This document shows positions 45,310 to 54,372 of a stretch of 64,000 nucleotides of DNA, one piece after another; the stretch's first letter is position 1, and every line of letters starts with the position of its first letter. The stretch is from Mauremys mutica (lineage: Eukaryota > Chordata > Testudines > Geoemydidae). A program made the translations under genes and the position numbers. Location: contig NC_059082.1 of the NCBI RefSeq assembly GCF_020497125.1, forward strand, positions 21,598,965-21,662,964, written 5' to 3'. The notes beneath the pieces were generated by a model. The model had not been told where the DNA came from and made no database searches. It saw only the letters and a program-made list of their open reading frames with translations.

Positions 45310-46536
45310 ATTTTGAGAGCCTCCATGTTTTGCCCAAAGGTCTCCCAGCAGGCCAGTCTAACTACCCAATTTGTGTGTGCCTATGACACTGTTTGCACAA
45401 GCAAAATTGAGACCCTCTGCACTCAGCTAATTTTACCATACCACTAGCCAGTTAGTACAGGTTTTTCCATACAGCAGTCAGTTAATATTTATTCCTGCTG
45501 AATCTTAACTATTTGATGCTCCTACTAGCAGCCTGTGATGGCACAGACTTCCATTCCTATAATTGGTCATTTTTCTGTATGGATGGATACCTCTAACAAT
45601 GCCACTATAATGGATAAACTCTCCGATACAACTAGACTTCCCACAGTACATTTTCCCACATCTTAACAGCACTACTCTGTGTCTGACCCAGGGAACCCTA
45701 TCCTCTGGGTGTAAGCTATCTCCAACAGCTCACTAGCCTACCTCATGCAGAAGTCAGGAGTAGGTTTAAAATACATGTAGCTTGTTTTGTTGGGCTTAGA
45801 AAACAAACAACAACAAAAAGACAATGTCTCGATGGTTGTACACTGTGACTATGATCAACTGCATGTCTGCAATGGTGAAGTTGAAACATTACTTTTGGGA
45901 AGGGGAGATCAAGACCTAGCTGACTCTCTGGAGTGCGGAAAGCATACAGGAATGTGAACTCCACCAAATGCAACCCGAGGATGCATCGGCAGGTCTCAGA
46001 TAATTCTGAAGATACAAGGATCCAGGGGACTCCTGTGCAATGCAGGGGAAAAGTAAGTCCATAAAAGTGTAATATAGCAGACAGAGGGATTCATACAAGG
46101 CCCCTACCAACTGGACAACTGTCTTGAGGAGCCGGACTGGGAGTAAAGCCCAAGGAAATAATTATATTCAAGGTTATGCAAAGTTCCATATTTGGCACAG
46201 AAACACCATTGACATCTCTGCTGGGTGGTGGGAATAGTATCCCTATGTGACTGGAGTCCCAGTGCAGCCAACTGAAGTCACTCAATTAGGGTGAACTGCA
46301 AAAAATGGGGCAGACAATCCCCAAAGCTGGTGGATAGGCTAATATAATACTTAGATTTACCAAGCCAGCACAAAACAGCTTCCATAATACCTTACTGGTT
46401 ACTCAGAAGCCAACAACACAGTTCTTTTAAAGTAACCCTGCCTCAGGCCTCCACCCAGATACCCAAGTTACTTATGATAAGGATTACTGAAAAATCTTAT
46501 AAAAAAGTTCTACCAATCCCAAAGGATCAGACACAT
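45310..46536. other. Unique-looking DNA, no gene
   Basis: No supported gene, RNA gene or delimited repeat in this stretch. Confidence 0.4.
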
Positions 46537-46538
46537 TA

Positions 46539-47467
46539 CCGTATTTATCGGCGTATAACACGCACAGGCGTATAACACGCACCTTCATTTTAAGGGGGAA
46601 ATTTCAGGAAAAAAACTTAAATTTCAAATAAAGGACTTTGAAGCAAAATAAGGGTAGCTCAGAACTTGTTTTATTAATATTATTACCACTTATAAGGTAA
46701 ATAAGGTTCGCGGGGAGGGGGGCTCGGGCCGGGCCGCTCGGGAGGGGGACGGGGGCTCGGGCCGGGTCGGGCCACGCCGCTCGGGAGGGGGGCAGGGGCT
46801 AGGGCCGCTCGGGGGGGAGGGGGGACGGGATCTCGGGCCGCTCGGGAGGGGGTCGGGGACTAAGCCGCTCGGGGGCGCGGGCCGGGCCGGGCCGCTCGGG
46901 AGGGGGGGCGGGGGCTAGGGCGGTGCTCCGCGGGTTAGGGCCGCTCGGGGGGGGGGACGGGGACGGGGTCTCGGGCCGCTCGGGAGGGGGGCGGGGGCTA
47001 AGGCGGCTCTGGCCGGGCCGCTCGGGAGGGGGGCGGGGGCTAGGGCCAGGGCCGCTCGGGGGAGGGAGGGAGGACGGGGTCTCGGGCCGCTCTGGAGGGG
47101 CGCGGGGGCTAAGGCAGCTCGGGCCGGGCCGCTCGGGAGGGGGCTAGGGCCGGGCCGCGCCGCTCGGGAGGGGGGGGCTCGCGCAGGCCGGGGCTCGGGG
47201 CTCAGGCCCCGCCGCTGGGGGGGGGAGAGGGCGGGGGCTCGGGCCGCTGGGGGGGGGGGGGCTAGGGCCGCGCTGCTCGGGAGTGGGGCAGGGGCTAGGG
47301 CGCCGCTCCGCGCCGCTGGGGGGGGGGCGGCGCTTTTCTTTTCTGCCTGGGGCGGCAGAAATCCTAGAGCCGGCCCTGTTAAGGTTATATCGGCGTATAA
47401 CACGCACACATCATTTGCCCCCTATTTTCAGGGGAAAAAAGTGCGTGTTATACGCCGATAAATACGG
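46539..47467. mobile_element. Tc1/mariner-type MITE, split by a hAT element
   Basis: The ends CCGTATTTATCGGCGTATAA and TTATACGCCGATAAATACGG are perfect 20-bp inverted repeats with TA on each side, the duplication made by Tc1/mariner transposases. GGCGTATAACACGCAC is repeated in tandem on the left (46550-46580) and appears again on the right. About 260 bp belong to the MITE itself; the rest is the GC-rich hAT insertion at 46709-47378. No transposase. Confidence 0.82.
46709..47378 (+). mobile_element. GC-rich hAT element inside the mariner-type MITE
   Basis: The right end GCCTGGGGCGGCAG then CCTAGAGCCGGCCCTG is the 3' end of the 31231/47653 family. The flanks ATAAGGTT and TTAAGGTT match at 7 of 8. 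The left end no longer shows CAGGGCC; instead a very GC-rich tandem block (CGCTCGGGAGGGGG and GGCGGGGGCTAGGGCC pieces) starts at once, so the 5' end seems to have been replaced or eroded. Long open frames here (up to 164 codons) are proline/alanine artefacts. Confidence 0.7.
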
Positions 47468-47618
47468 TACTTCCCAGGTTAATGAATATTCCAGATCTTA
47501 CTCAAATACACACTTACAGCCAATTCTTATTAACTAAACTAAAATGTATTTAAAAAGAAGAGAGACAGACTATAGGTTAAAAGGTCAGTATACATCCAGA
47601 CGTAAGTACAATCTTCCA
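47468..47618. other. No feature recognised
   Basis: Short unique-looking AT-rich link between the mariner-type MITE and the Penelope-like fragment. Confidence 0.4.
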
Positions 47619-48036
47619 CCAAGATTTCAACGATTTCCACCCTACCATCAACCAGGGGCGGCTCCAGGCCCCAGCATGCCAAGCGTGTGCTTGGGGCGGC
47701 AAGCCACGGGGGGCGCTCTGCCGGCACCGCGAGGGTGGCAGGCAGGCTGCCTCCGGCGGCTTGCCTGTGGGGGGGGTCCGCTGGTCCCGCGCAAGCAAGC
47801 CACCGGAGGCAGCCTGCCTGCCGTGCTTGGGGCGGCAAAATCCCTAGAGCCGCCCCCGCCATCAGCCTCAGCCTGGACCAGTCCACACAAGAGGTCCACT
47901 TCCTAGACACTACAGTGCTAATAAGCAATGGTCACAAACACCACCCTATACCAGAAACCTACTGACCGCTACACTTGCCTACATGCCTCCAGCTTCCATC
48001 CAGACCACATCACATGAGCCTACAGCCAAGCTCTAA
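47619..48036 (+). pseudogene. Penelope-like RT, C-terminal palm piece
   Basis: Leaving out the MITE at 47653-47858, one frame reads [10 protein letters not shown] then [20 protein letters not shown] up to IPETY and a stop. A shifted frame continues as PTDRYTCLHASSF and AYSQAL, with one stop between. FLDTT followed by an R/K-PTD segment is typical of Penelope reverse transcriptases just after the catalytic motifs. The catalytic YxDD region lies upstream and is missing. Confidence 0.8.
47653..47858. mobile_element. 206-bp hAT MITE inside the Penelope-like element
   Basis: The ends CAGGGGCGGCTCCAGG and CCTAGAGCCGCCCCCG are inverted repeats (14 of 16). The flanks CCATCAAC and CCATCAGC match at 7 of 8. 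The subterminal GTGCTTGGGGCGGCA matches 31231 and 35433. The interior is a hairpin of GGCAGGCAGGCTGCCTCCGG with CCGGAGGCAGCCTGCCTGCC. Removing it joins the Penelope codons PTIN to LSLD. Confidence 0.88.
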
Positions 48037-48426
48037 GGCCTGGTCCACACTAGGACTTTAATTCGAATTTAGCAGCGTTAATTCGAATTAACCGTGCACC
48101 CGTCCACACCAGGAAGCCATTTAGTTCGACCTAAAGGGCTCTTTAGTTCGAATTCGGTACTCCACCCCGACGAGGGGAGTAGCGCTAAATTCGACATGGC
48201 TATGTCGAATTAGGCTAGGTGTGGATGCAAATCGAACTTACTAGCTCCGGGAGCTATCCCACAGTGCACCACTGTGTTGACGCTCTGGACAGCAGTCCGA
48301 GCTCGGATGTTCTGATCAGCCATACAGGAAAAGCCCCGGGAAAATTTGAATTCCTTTTCCTGTCTGGCCAGTTTGAATCTCATTTCCTGTGTGGACGTCG
48401 TGGCGAGCTCAGCAGCACTGGCAGCG

Positions 48427-48930
48427 ATGCAGAGCTCTCCAGCAGAGGAGTCCATGCAATCTCAGAGTAGAAAGAGGGCCCTAGCATGGACTGACCGGGA
48501 AGTCTTGGATCTGATCGCTGTGTGGGGCGATGAGTCTGTGCTTTCGGAGCTGCACTCCAAAAAACGGAATGCAAAGACCGAGGCGGCACAGCAGAGCCAG
48601 TGGAGGGAGACCCTCTCTCAGCAGCAGCGCTCACACAGTGAACGGGAGGACAGGTGGTGGCAGGAAGACCAGCAGGCGACTCAAACGCTGCTTAGACTAA
48701 TGAGGGAGCAAACAGACACGCTCCGGCGCCTTGTGGATGTTCTGCAGGACCGCAGGCAGGAGCAGAGAGCCCCCCTGAACTGTATCTGCAACCGCCCTCC
48801 CCCGCCACAAAGTCCTGTCCCCCCCTCACCCAAAATCACAAGAAGGAGGGGCGCTAGGGGCTGTGAAAACTGTCACTCCACCCCAGCAGAGCGCTCATGT
48901 ACCAAACAGCTCTCATTCCCTAAAGTATGA
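48427..48930 (+). pseudogene. Harbinger Myb/SANT-like DNA-binding protein, internally deleted
   Basis: In Harbinger elements this second protein binds the subterminal DNA and helps bring the transposase into the nucleus. The frame starts MQSSPAEESMQSQSRKRALA and gives WTDREVLDLIAVWGDESVLS, the first helix of a trihelix/Myb-like domain. After KKRNAKTE it jumps straight to QWRETLSQQQRSHSERED and a long glutamine/arginine/glutamate-rich helix (residues ~60-115 from this start) of the kind that normally closes the protein. The middle helices with their second and third conserved tryptophan/aromatic positions are not visible. I infer an in-frame deletion that removed most of the DNA-binding fold. 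The frame also opens upstream (48346), but those codons are terminal-repeat DNA. It could still bind through the C-terminal coiled segment, so loss of function is likely but not certain. Confidence 0.65.
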
Positions 48931-49695
48931 GAATTGCTTGCCTTCCTGGCTCACCCGATCCCAAATCCCAGTTTCATCCCCCAATAGTTTGCTGTTCATT
49001 ACTGTTTCCGTCATGTTTCTTTGCAGAAGACTTTGTGTGAAGGGTGGGGGAGGGGTTTGTTAATTGCATAGGACAGCCACCATTAACAGGGTACAGACAT
49101 GGGGGCAGGATCAACAGCAGGTCACACACAGAGTGCAGTCACTAGGCACCCGGGTCACTCTGGGAGGTGTCTGCTGCCCCAGGTCAGTCTGGGAGGTGTA
49201 TGTTGCCCCAGAGTCCGAGCGCCTGGCATCCACAAATGGCAAGGCAGGCTGCCCTTACCATGCCCTTCCACCCTAGCCATGAACCTCTCCGATGCCCTGA
49301 GCCCCAGCCAGAGCCATCATCCACCCACACCTACTCACCCTTCCCACACACCCCTCACCCCTTCCTGCAAACCCACCCCTTCCTGCACACCCTCCGGTAA
49401 CCGTCCTCCCCCCAGAGACCGCAGTAGGAGCAGGAGCCTGTCAGTCCTCGAGTGTAGAAGCGGTATGTACATCACTGCACACCGTACCCACCACAGTCTG
49501 CGTCCCTGTTGTAACCCTTGAACGAGAATTCGTTAGTAAAGAAAACTTTGTTAATTAAAAATGTTCCAATAACTTTATTTTTAAACGTCTGTTGGAAGGG
49601 GGGAAACCTGGTGAATGGGGTATGTAACCGCTGAAAAAAGACAATAGGAACTGAAACAGGGGCAGGTTCAGCTTCTCTGTAAAGAGACTGGACAG

Positions 49696-50976
49696 TCATA
49701 GGTTACCCTGCTCTCTGAGGAACCTAGCTTTCAAAGCCTCCCGGATGCACAGCGCTTCCCACTGGGCTCTTCTAATCGCACGGGTGTCTAGCTGAGCGTA
49801 ATCAGCAGCCAGGCGATTTGCCTCAACCTCCCATCCCGCCATAAAGGTCTCCCCCTTGCTCTCACAGAGATTGTGGAGCACACAGCAAGCTGCAATGACA
49901 ATGGGGATATTGGTTTCGCTGAGATCCGAGCGAGTGAGTAAGCTCCTCCATCTCCCCTTGAGACGTCCGAAAGCACACTCCACCACCATTCTGCACTTGC
50001 TCAGCCGGTAGTTGAAGAGCTCCTTGTCACTGTCCAGGGCGCCTGTATAGGGCTTCATGAGCCAGGGCATTAGCGGGTAGGCTGGGTCCCCGAGGATCAC
50101 TGTAGGCATCTCCACATCCCCAACACTTACTTTGTGGTCCGGGAAGAAACTACCTTCCTGCAGGCGTCTAAACAGACCAGAGTTCCTGAACACACGCACG
50201 TCATGAACCTTGCCCGGCCACCCGACGTAGATGTTGGTAAAACGTCCCTTATGGTCCACCAGTGCTTGCAGCACCATTGAAAAGTAGCCCTTTCGGTTAA
50301 TATACTGGCTGGCCTGGTGGGCCGGTCCCAGGATAGGGATGTGAGTGCCATCTATAGCCCCACCGCAGTTTGGGAATCCCATTGCGGCGCAGCCATCTAT
50401 GACGACCTGGACGTTTCCCAGGGTCACCACCTTTGAGAGCAGTAGGTCAACGATTGCGTGGGCTACTTGCATCACAGCAACCCCCACGGTAGATTTGCCC
50501 ACGCCAAAGTGGTTCGCTACTGACCGGTAGCTGTCTGGCGTTGCAAGTTTCCAGAGGGCTATGGCCACTCGTTTCTGCACACTCAGGGCTGCTCGCATCC
50601 GGGTGTCCTGGCGCTTCAGGGCAGGGGCCAGCAAGTCACACAGTTCAAGGAAAGTGCCCTTACGCATCCTGAAGTTTCGCAGCCACTGTGATTCATCCCA
50701 GACCTGCAGCACTATGCGGTCCCACCAGTCCGTGCTTGTTTCCCGGGCCCAGAATCGCCATCCCATAGCATGAACGTGACCCATTGCCACCATAATCTCC
50801 ACGGCGCGGCGTACCGTGCTTTGTGAGAGGTCTGTGCCACTCTCACACTTCACGTCCTCACCGCGCTGCCGGAGCCTCCTCGCCCGATTTCTCAGCAGCT
50901 GACTGTGGAAGAGGTGTTCGATAAGGTGCGAGTTGACAACGGCCATAAGTGCAGCGATGATCGCAGCGGGCTCCAT
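49696..50976 (-). CDS. Harbinger (HARBI1-type) DDE transposase, intact frame
   Basis: This is a 426-residue uninterrupted protein of the PIF/Harbinger transposase family, which cuts and pastes the element into TWA sites. A helix-turn-helix segment is visible at about residues 133-172 (SVANHFGVGKSTV). The RNase-H-like catalytic core follows: GGAIDGTHIPI gives D209, LGDPAYPLMPWLMKPY gives D297, and VVECAFGRLKGRW gives E333, a D-35-E spacing as in this family. Also present are RKGYFSMVLQALVD, GWPGKVHDVRVF (D259) and ACCVLHNLC. Length is close to that of complete family members. The start at 50976 has A at -3 and G at +4, a strong translation context. A minus-strand AATAAA lies ~117 bases after the stop. 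No frameshift, stop or missing catalytic residue is seen, so it may be recently inserted or still encode active enzyme. It may differ from the domesticated host gene HARBI1, which has introns and no terminal repeats. Confidence 0.93.
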   Translation of the reverse strand: MEPAAIIAALMAVVNSHLIEHLFHSQLLRNRARRLRQRGEDVKCESGTDLSQSTVRRAVEIMVAMGHVHAMGWRFWARETSTDWWDRIVLQVWDESQWLRNFRMRKGTFLELCDLLAPALKRQDTRMRAALSVQKRVAIALWKLATPDSYRSVANHFGVGKSTVGVAVMQVAHAIVDLLLSKVVTLGNVQVVIDGCAAMGFPNCGGAIDGTHIPILGPAHQASQYINRKGYFSMVLQALVDHKGRFTNIYVGWPGKVHDVRVFRNSGLFRRLQEGSFFPDHKVSVGDVEMPTVILGDPAYPLMPWLMKPYTGALDSDKELFNYRLSKCRMVVECAFGRLKGRWRSLLTRSDLSETNIPIVIAACCVLHNLCESKGETFMAGWEVEANRLAADYAQLDTRAIRRAQWEALCIREALKARFLREQGNL

Positions 50977-51353
50977 GCTCGCAGTGCTGTGGCGTCTGCG
51001 CTGTCACTGACCAGAAAAGTGCGCGAACAGAGTTCCCGCCGGCGCTTTCCAGGAGAGAGGGCGGGAGTGACGGTTGAATGATGACAGTTACCCAAAACCA
51101 CCCTCGACACATTTTTCCCCCAGAAGGCATTGGGGGCTCTACCCAGCATTCCAATGGGAAGCGGGGACTGCGGGAACTGTGGGATAGCTGCCCAGAATGC
51201 ACCGCTTCCAATGTCGACGCTTGCCCCGTTAGTGTGGACTCACAAATTCGAATTAGTGTCCTTAGTGTGGATACACAAATTCGAATTCATCAGGTCGAAT
51301 CCACAAATTCGACCTAAGTTAAATCGAACTACTCCTGTAGTGTAGACATACCC

Positions 51354-51840
51354 TAAGATACAACCGCATTTGCTCTGATCCCTCAGACAGAAACAAACAC
51401 CTACAGAATCTCTATCAAATGTTCTTAAAACTGCAATACCCACCCGGTGAAGTGAAGAAACAGATTGACAGAGCCAGAAGGGTACCGAGCAGTCACCTAC
51501 TACAAGACAGGCCCAACAAAGAAAGTAACAGAACACTACTAACCGTCACCTACAGCCTCCAACTAAAACCTCTCCAGCGCATCATCAAGGATCTACAACC
51601 TATCCTGAAGGACGATCCCTCACTCTCACAGGACTTGGGAGACAGGCTAGTCCTCACCTACAGACAGCCCCACAACCTGAAACAAATACTCACCAACAAC
51701 TACACACCACACAACAAAAACACCAACCCAGGAACCAAACTCTGCTACAAACCCGGTACCAACTCTGTCCACATATCTATTCAAGGAACACCATCATAGG
51801 ACCTAACCACATCAGCCACACCATCCGGGGCTCGTTCACC
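51354..51840 (+). pseudogene. Penelope-like RT, thumb region to linker
   Basis: Continuing from the block left of the Harbinger, the frame reads RYNRICSDPSDRNKHLQNLY, KLQYPPGEVKKQIDRAR, IIKDLQPILKDDPSL, LVLTYRQPHNLKQILTNN and LCYKPGTNSVHIS before a stop at 51797. The neighbouring frame then carries YSRNTIIGPNHISHTIRGS and FTCTS up to the next insertion, so one frameshift separates the two. CKP and CTS cysteine positions are typical of the linker before the GIY-YIG domain. Confidence 0.82.
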
Positions 51841-52044
51841 TGCACATCCATAGGCGGCAGGTTCGTATAATTTTTGGTGGGGCCCAAAATGGTGGTTCCC
51901 CCCCCCGCTCTCACCCTGTAAGATGATATAAAATGAAGCTACAATGCATCAGCACCACAAGATTACAAGGGTCAATTAAAAGTGGAAAGTCAGAAGCAGC
52001 ACTTGCCTGCTTCAATATACAGTATTAAATTTTGTTGCACCTGT

Positions 52045-53204
52045 TGTGACAAAGTGGGAATGTTCTTAATGTTTTCTCTGAATACTGGGTGGGTGCCTCA
52101 GTTTCCCCTGCAAAGTGCCAACTGACGGTGTTGGGGACAAAGAGATCAGGTGGCCTCCTTGTCCGGAAGAGACACAAAGGCCAGATGAGGGAGTGTCAGT
52201 TTGGAGCTGGCTGGGGAAATCGGGAGAGGCCCAGAACTTGGGTCTGGGCTCCCCGCCCCGCAAGATGGACCTGACTGAGGCCTGGTCTACACTAAGAAGG
52301 GGGTTCGAATTAGGGTACGCAAATTCAGCTACGTGAATAGCGTAGCTGAATTCGAAGTACCCTAATTCGAACAACTCACCCGTCCAGACGCGGCGGGGTC
52401 GAACTCCGCGGCTCCCCCGTCGACTCCGCCAACTCCTTCTGCCGAGGTGGAGTACCGGAGTCGACCGCGGCGCTTCCGGAGTTCGAACTATCGCGTCTAG
52501 ATCAGACGCGATAGTTCGAACTCCAAAAAGTCGAATTCTCCGCGTCGAACCGGCAGGTAAGTGTAGACGTACCCTGAGGGGTCCTGTTTTCTGTACCTAC
52601 AAGCTCTGTTTTAGACTGTATCCCTGTCATCTAATAAACCTTCTGTTTTACTGTCTGGCTGAGAGTCACATCTGACTGCGGAGTTGGGGTGCAGGGACCT
52701 CTGGTTGCCCCAGGACCTGCCTGGGCACACTCGCTGCGGAAAGTGCATGGTGTGGAAGGGCATGCTGAATGCTCCGAGGTCAGACCCAGGAAGGTGTAAG
52801 CTTCTTGCCCTGGAGACAGTCTGCTCAGAGAGAGGAGGCTCCCCCAGAGTCCTGACTGGCTTTGTATGGAGTTGTTCCAAAGCATCCCAGCATCCCCTTC
52901 CACACCATGCGCTTCCCGGAAGTCTGCACAAGCACTGACACTCCCTCCTCTGGCCTTTGTCTCTTTTCCAGGCATTAGGAGGCCACCTGATCTCTTTGTT
53001 CTCCAACACCTTCAGTTGGCACCTTGCAGGGGGGTGGCCCAGGCCATCAGTTGCCTGGAGGCAGGGTTGCAGCCATTATCTGTGCAGACGGCATCACACT
53101 GGCCCTCTAGGGCTTTACAACAATCACACCCCCTTATCCCACCATCTAGAGCCTTAAGAAATGCATTGGGGAAACTGAGGCACACAGACAGTATTCAGAG
53201 AAAA
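52045..53204. repeat. LTR-like foldback: one full and one inverted partial copy
   Basis: The left part starts TGTGACAAAGTGGGAATG and continues through GTGCCTCAGTTTCCCCTGCA, an AATAAA at 52633-52638 (CTAATAAACCTTCTG) and CAGGACCTGCCTGGGCACAC. From about 52896 to 53204 the same 5' region runs backwards (minus strand: TTTTCTCTGAATACTG, GCCTCAGTTTCCCC, AGAGATCAGGTGGCCTCC). The whole block is flanked by CACCTGT on both sides (ends at 52044 and 53211), suggesting a single insertion. The left copy is interrupted by a MITE. The TG start and AATAAA suggest a retroviral-type or Gypsy-type LTR; no retroviral coding sequence is present. Class uncertain. Confidence 0.55.
52279..52574. mobile_element. 296-bp Harbinger-type MITE inside the LTR-like block
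   Basis: The ends GGCCTGGTCTACACTAAG and TAAGTGTAGACGTACCC are inverted repeats, and TGA flanks both sides. The interior is two near-perfect hairpins: TTCGAATTAGGGTAC with GTACCCTAATTCGAA, and GAGTTCGAACTATCGCGTCT with AGACGCGATAGTTCGAACTC. The TTCGAA motifs and termini match the full Harbinger at 48037-51353 better than the other two MITEs do. Removing it restores GACCTGACTGAGGGGTCC. Confidence 0.9.
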
Positions 53205-54331
53205 CACCTGTATACGACCAGTTACATACTTTGAAGGGTGTAAAATAATCAAATATTGTGCTAAATACAATGATACTCCAAACTGACCACCAAATTTAAG
53301 TTGCATGTTTTTCCCCTCAGGTGAGGGTTCTGGGGTGGGGCTGGGGATGAGGGGTTCACAGTGCAGGAGCGTGCTCGGTGCTGGGGGTGCAGGCTTTGGG
53401 ATGAGGCAGGGCTGAGGATGAGGAACTTGGGGTGCAGACAGGCTGCCCCAGGGCTAGGGCCAGAGAGGAATCCCCATCACCACCACTGGCCGTAGCAAGC
53501 TCCAGGGGAGGGACCCCTCCTCTGCCCCCCTGCCCCCCACAGCACACTCACTCTGCACCACAGTCACTGCACATGCTCCTAGGGCCCCTCAGGTCCAGAA
53601 AGCTCATTCCCCTCCCCTATGATGGGTACTGGGGGGGGGGGTTGCCATCACAGGTGGCCTTCCATGCTGCCCCTCACCATAACTTCACTGTGGATGGGTG
53701 ATGGGGCTGCCCCTTGCCCAGCATGGGGCAGAAGTGGGGTAGGCAGGGTGGTGGCTGGCTATGGGGCGGGGGAGCAGGGTGTCATAAAATTCATCCAAGC
53801 CCCAGCTGCTCAGGTCTAGGAAGCCTCCCTCTCCCATCCCTCCTGTGGCGGGTGGGTTGGTGGGTGCTGGGGGAGGGCCTTCACATGTGGCTTCCTGCCT
53901 CCCCTGTGCAGCCTACTGCGCCTCACCGGGGGTAGGAGTCGGGGCTGGGGCTGGGGCGGAATCATAGGGTCAAACACTCACGGAAGCCCCAGCAGCTGCT
54001 AAGGTGAGCGATGTCCCTCTCCTGGCCGGAAGTCCCGTTCCCGTCTCCTCCAGGTAGGGGCAGGGGAGGGGAGAAGAGGCCCCCTCCACTCCCCTCCCCC
54101 TCTACAGCAGCAGTTAGTTAGCATTGTTCTTATGCTAATGCTGCAGCTGTAGCCTTAGGCTACGGCAGCAAAAGCAAGGGAGAGAGACACTCGCTGTGCG
54201 CTGTCTTTACATTCAGGCAGGGAAGCTTCGGGGGGGAAAAACCTAGCTCCAAATATTGGTGGAGCAGAGCCCCTGATTATGAATATTCCTGGGGCTTTAG
54301 CTCCAAGAGCCCATATAAGTTGGCGCCCATG

Positions 54332-54372
54332 TGCACATCTACCAATGTGATATATGCCATCATGTGCCAACT
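54332..54372 (+). pseudogene. Start of the Penelope GIY-YIG region
   Basis: After the right copy of TGCACATC the frame reads TNVIYAIMCQ, continuing FTCTS from the other side of the 2.5-kb insertion. Penelope-like nucleases begin with a cysteine-containing stretch of this kind just before the GIY-YIG motifs. The similarity then stops, so the nuclease itself is missing. Confidence 0.7.

Larger units (their letters stand above)
48037..51353 (-). mobile_element. Complete 3.3-kb Harbinger transposon
   Basis: The element is bounded by GGCCTGGTCCACACTA and TAGTGTAGACATACCC, imperfect inverted repeats, and flanked by TAA on both sides, the 3-bp TWA duplication of PIF/Harbinger. Both subterminal zones are packed with TTCGAATT motifs, probably transposase or Myb-protein sites. 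It carries the usual two divergent-strand genes: a DDE transposase (minus, 49696-50976) and a Myb/SANT-like protein (plus, 48427-48930, damaged). Bases 48931-49695 between the genes hold no further gene but include the transposase poly(A) signal (AATAAA on the minus strand at 49574-49579). Removing the element with one TAA copy restores a Penelope codon series. Confidence 0.93.
51849..54331. mobile_element. 2.5-kb non-autonomous TIR element with perfect 8-bp duplication
   Basis: The ends CATAGGCGGCAGGTTCGTAT and ATATAAGTTGGCGCCCATG are imperfect inverted repeats, and TGCACATC lies directly on both sides (51841-51848 and 54332-54339). The 8-bp duplication points to a hAT-type transposase. It interrupts the Penelope codons CTS/TNV. 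The interior has no transposase: an LTR-like foldback sits at 52045-53204 and a G-rich degenerate block at 53300-54100. The stretch 54230-54331 (AATATTCCTGGGGCTTTAGC) matches the right end of the fragment at 55200-55684. Confidence 0.85.
47619..54372 (+). mobile_element. Penelope-like retroelement fragment split by three transposons
   Basis: Three separated blocks (47619-48036, 51354-51840, 54340-54372) together read along the C-terminal part of a Penelope-like reverse transcriptase into the start of a GIY-YIG endonuclease. Visible in order are [90 protein letters not shown] and TNVIYAIMCQ. Penelope-like elements couple a telomerase-related reverse transcriptase to a GIY-YIG nuclease. The copy is 5'-truncated, has at least two frameshifts and two in-frame stops, and is cut off after the nuclease start, so it is dead. 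It is the oldest layer here: the hAT MITE (47653), Harbinger (48037) and 2.5-kb element (51849) all interrupt it. Confidence 0.85.

Noticed and set aside
46915..47409. A 164-codon proline/alanine-rich frame (minus strand)
   Set aside because: It lies in a very GC-rich tandem block of a hAT element; overlapping frames are equally open and there is no domain.
49696..50976. The domesticated host gene HARBI1
   Set aside because: The frame is intronless and lies inside an element with terminal repeats and a TAA target duplication, so it is a transposon gene.
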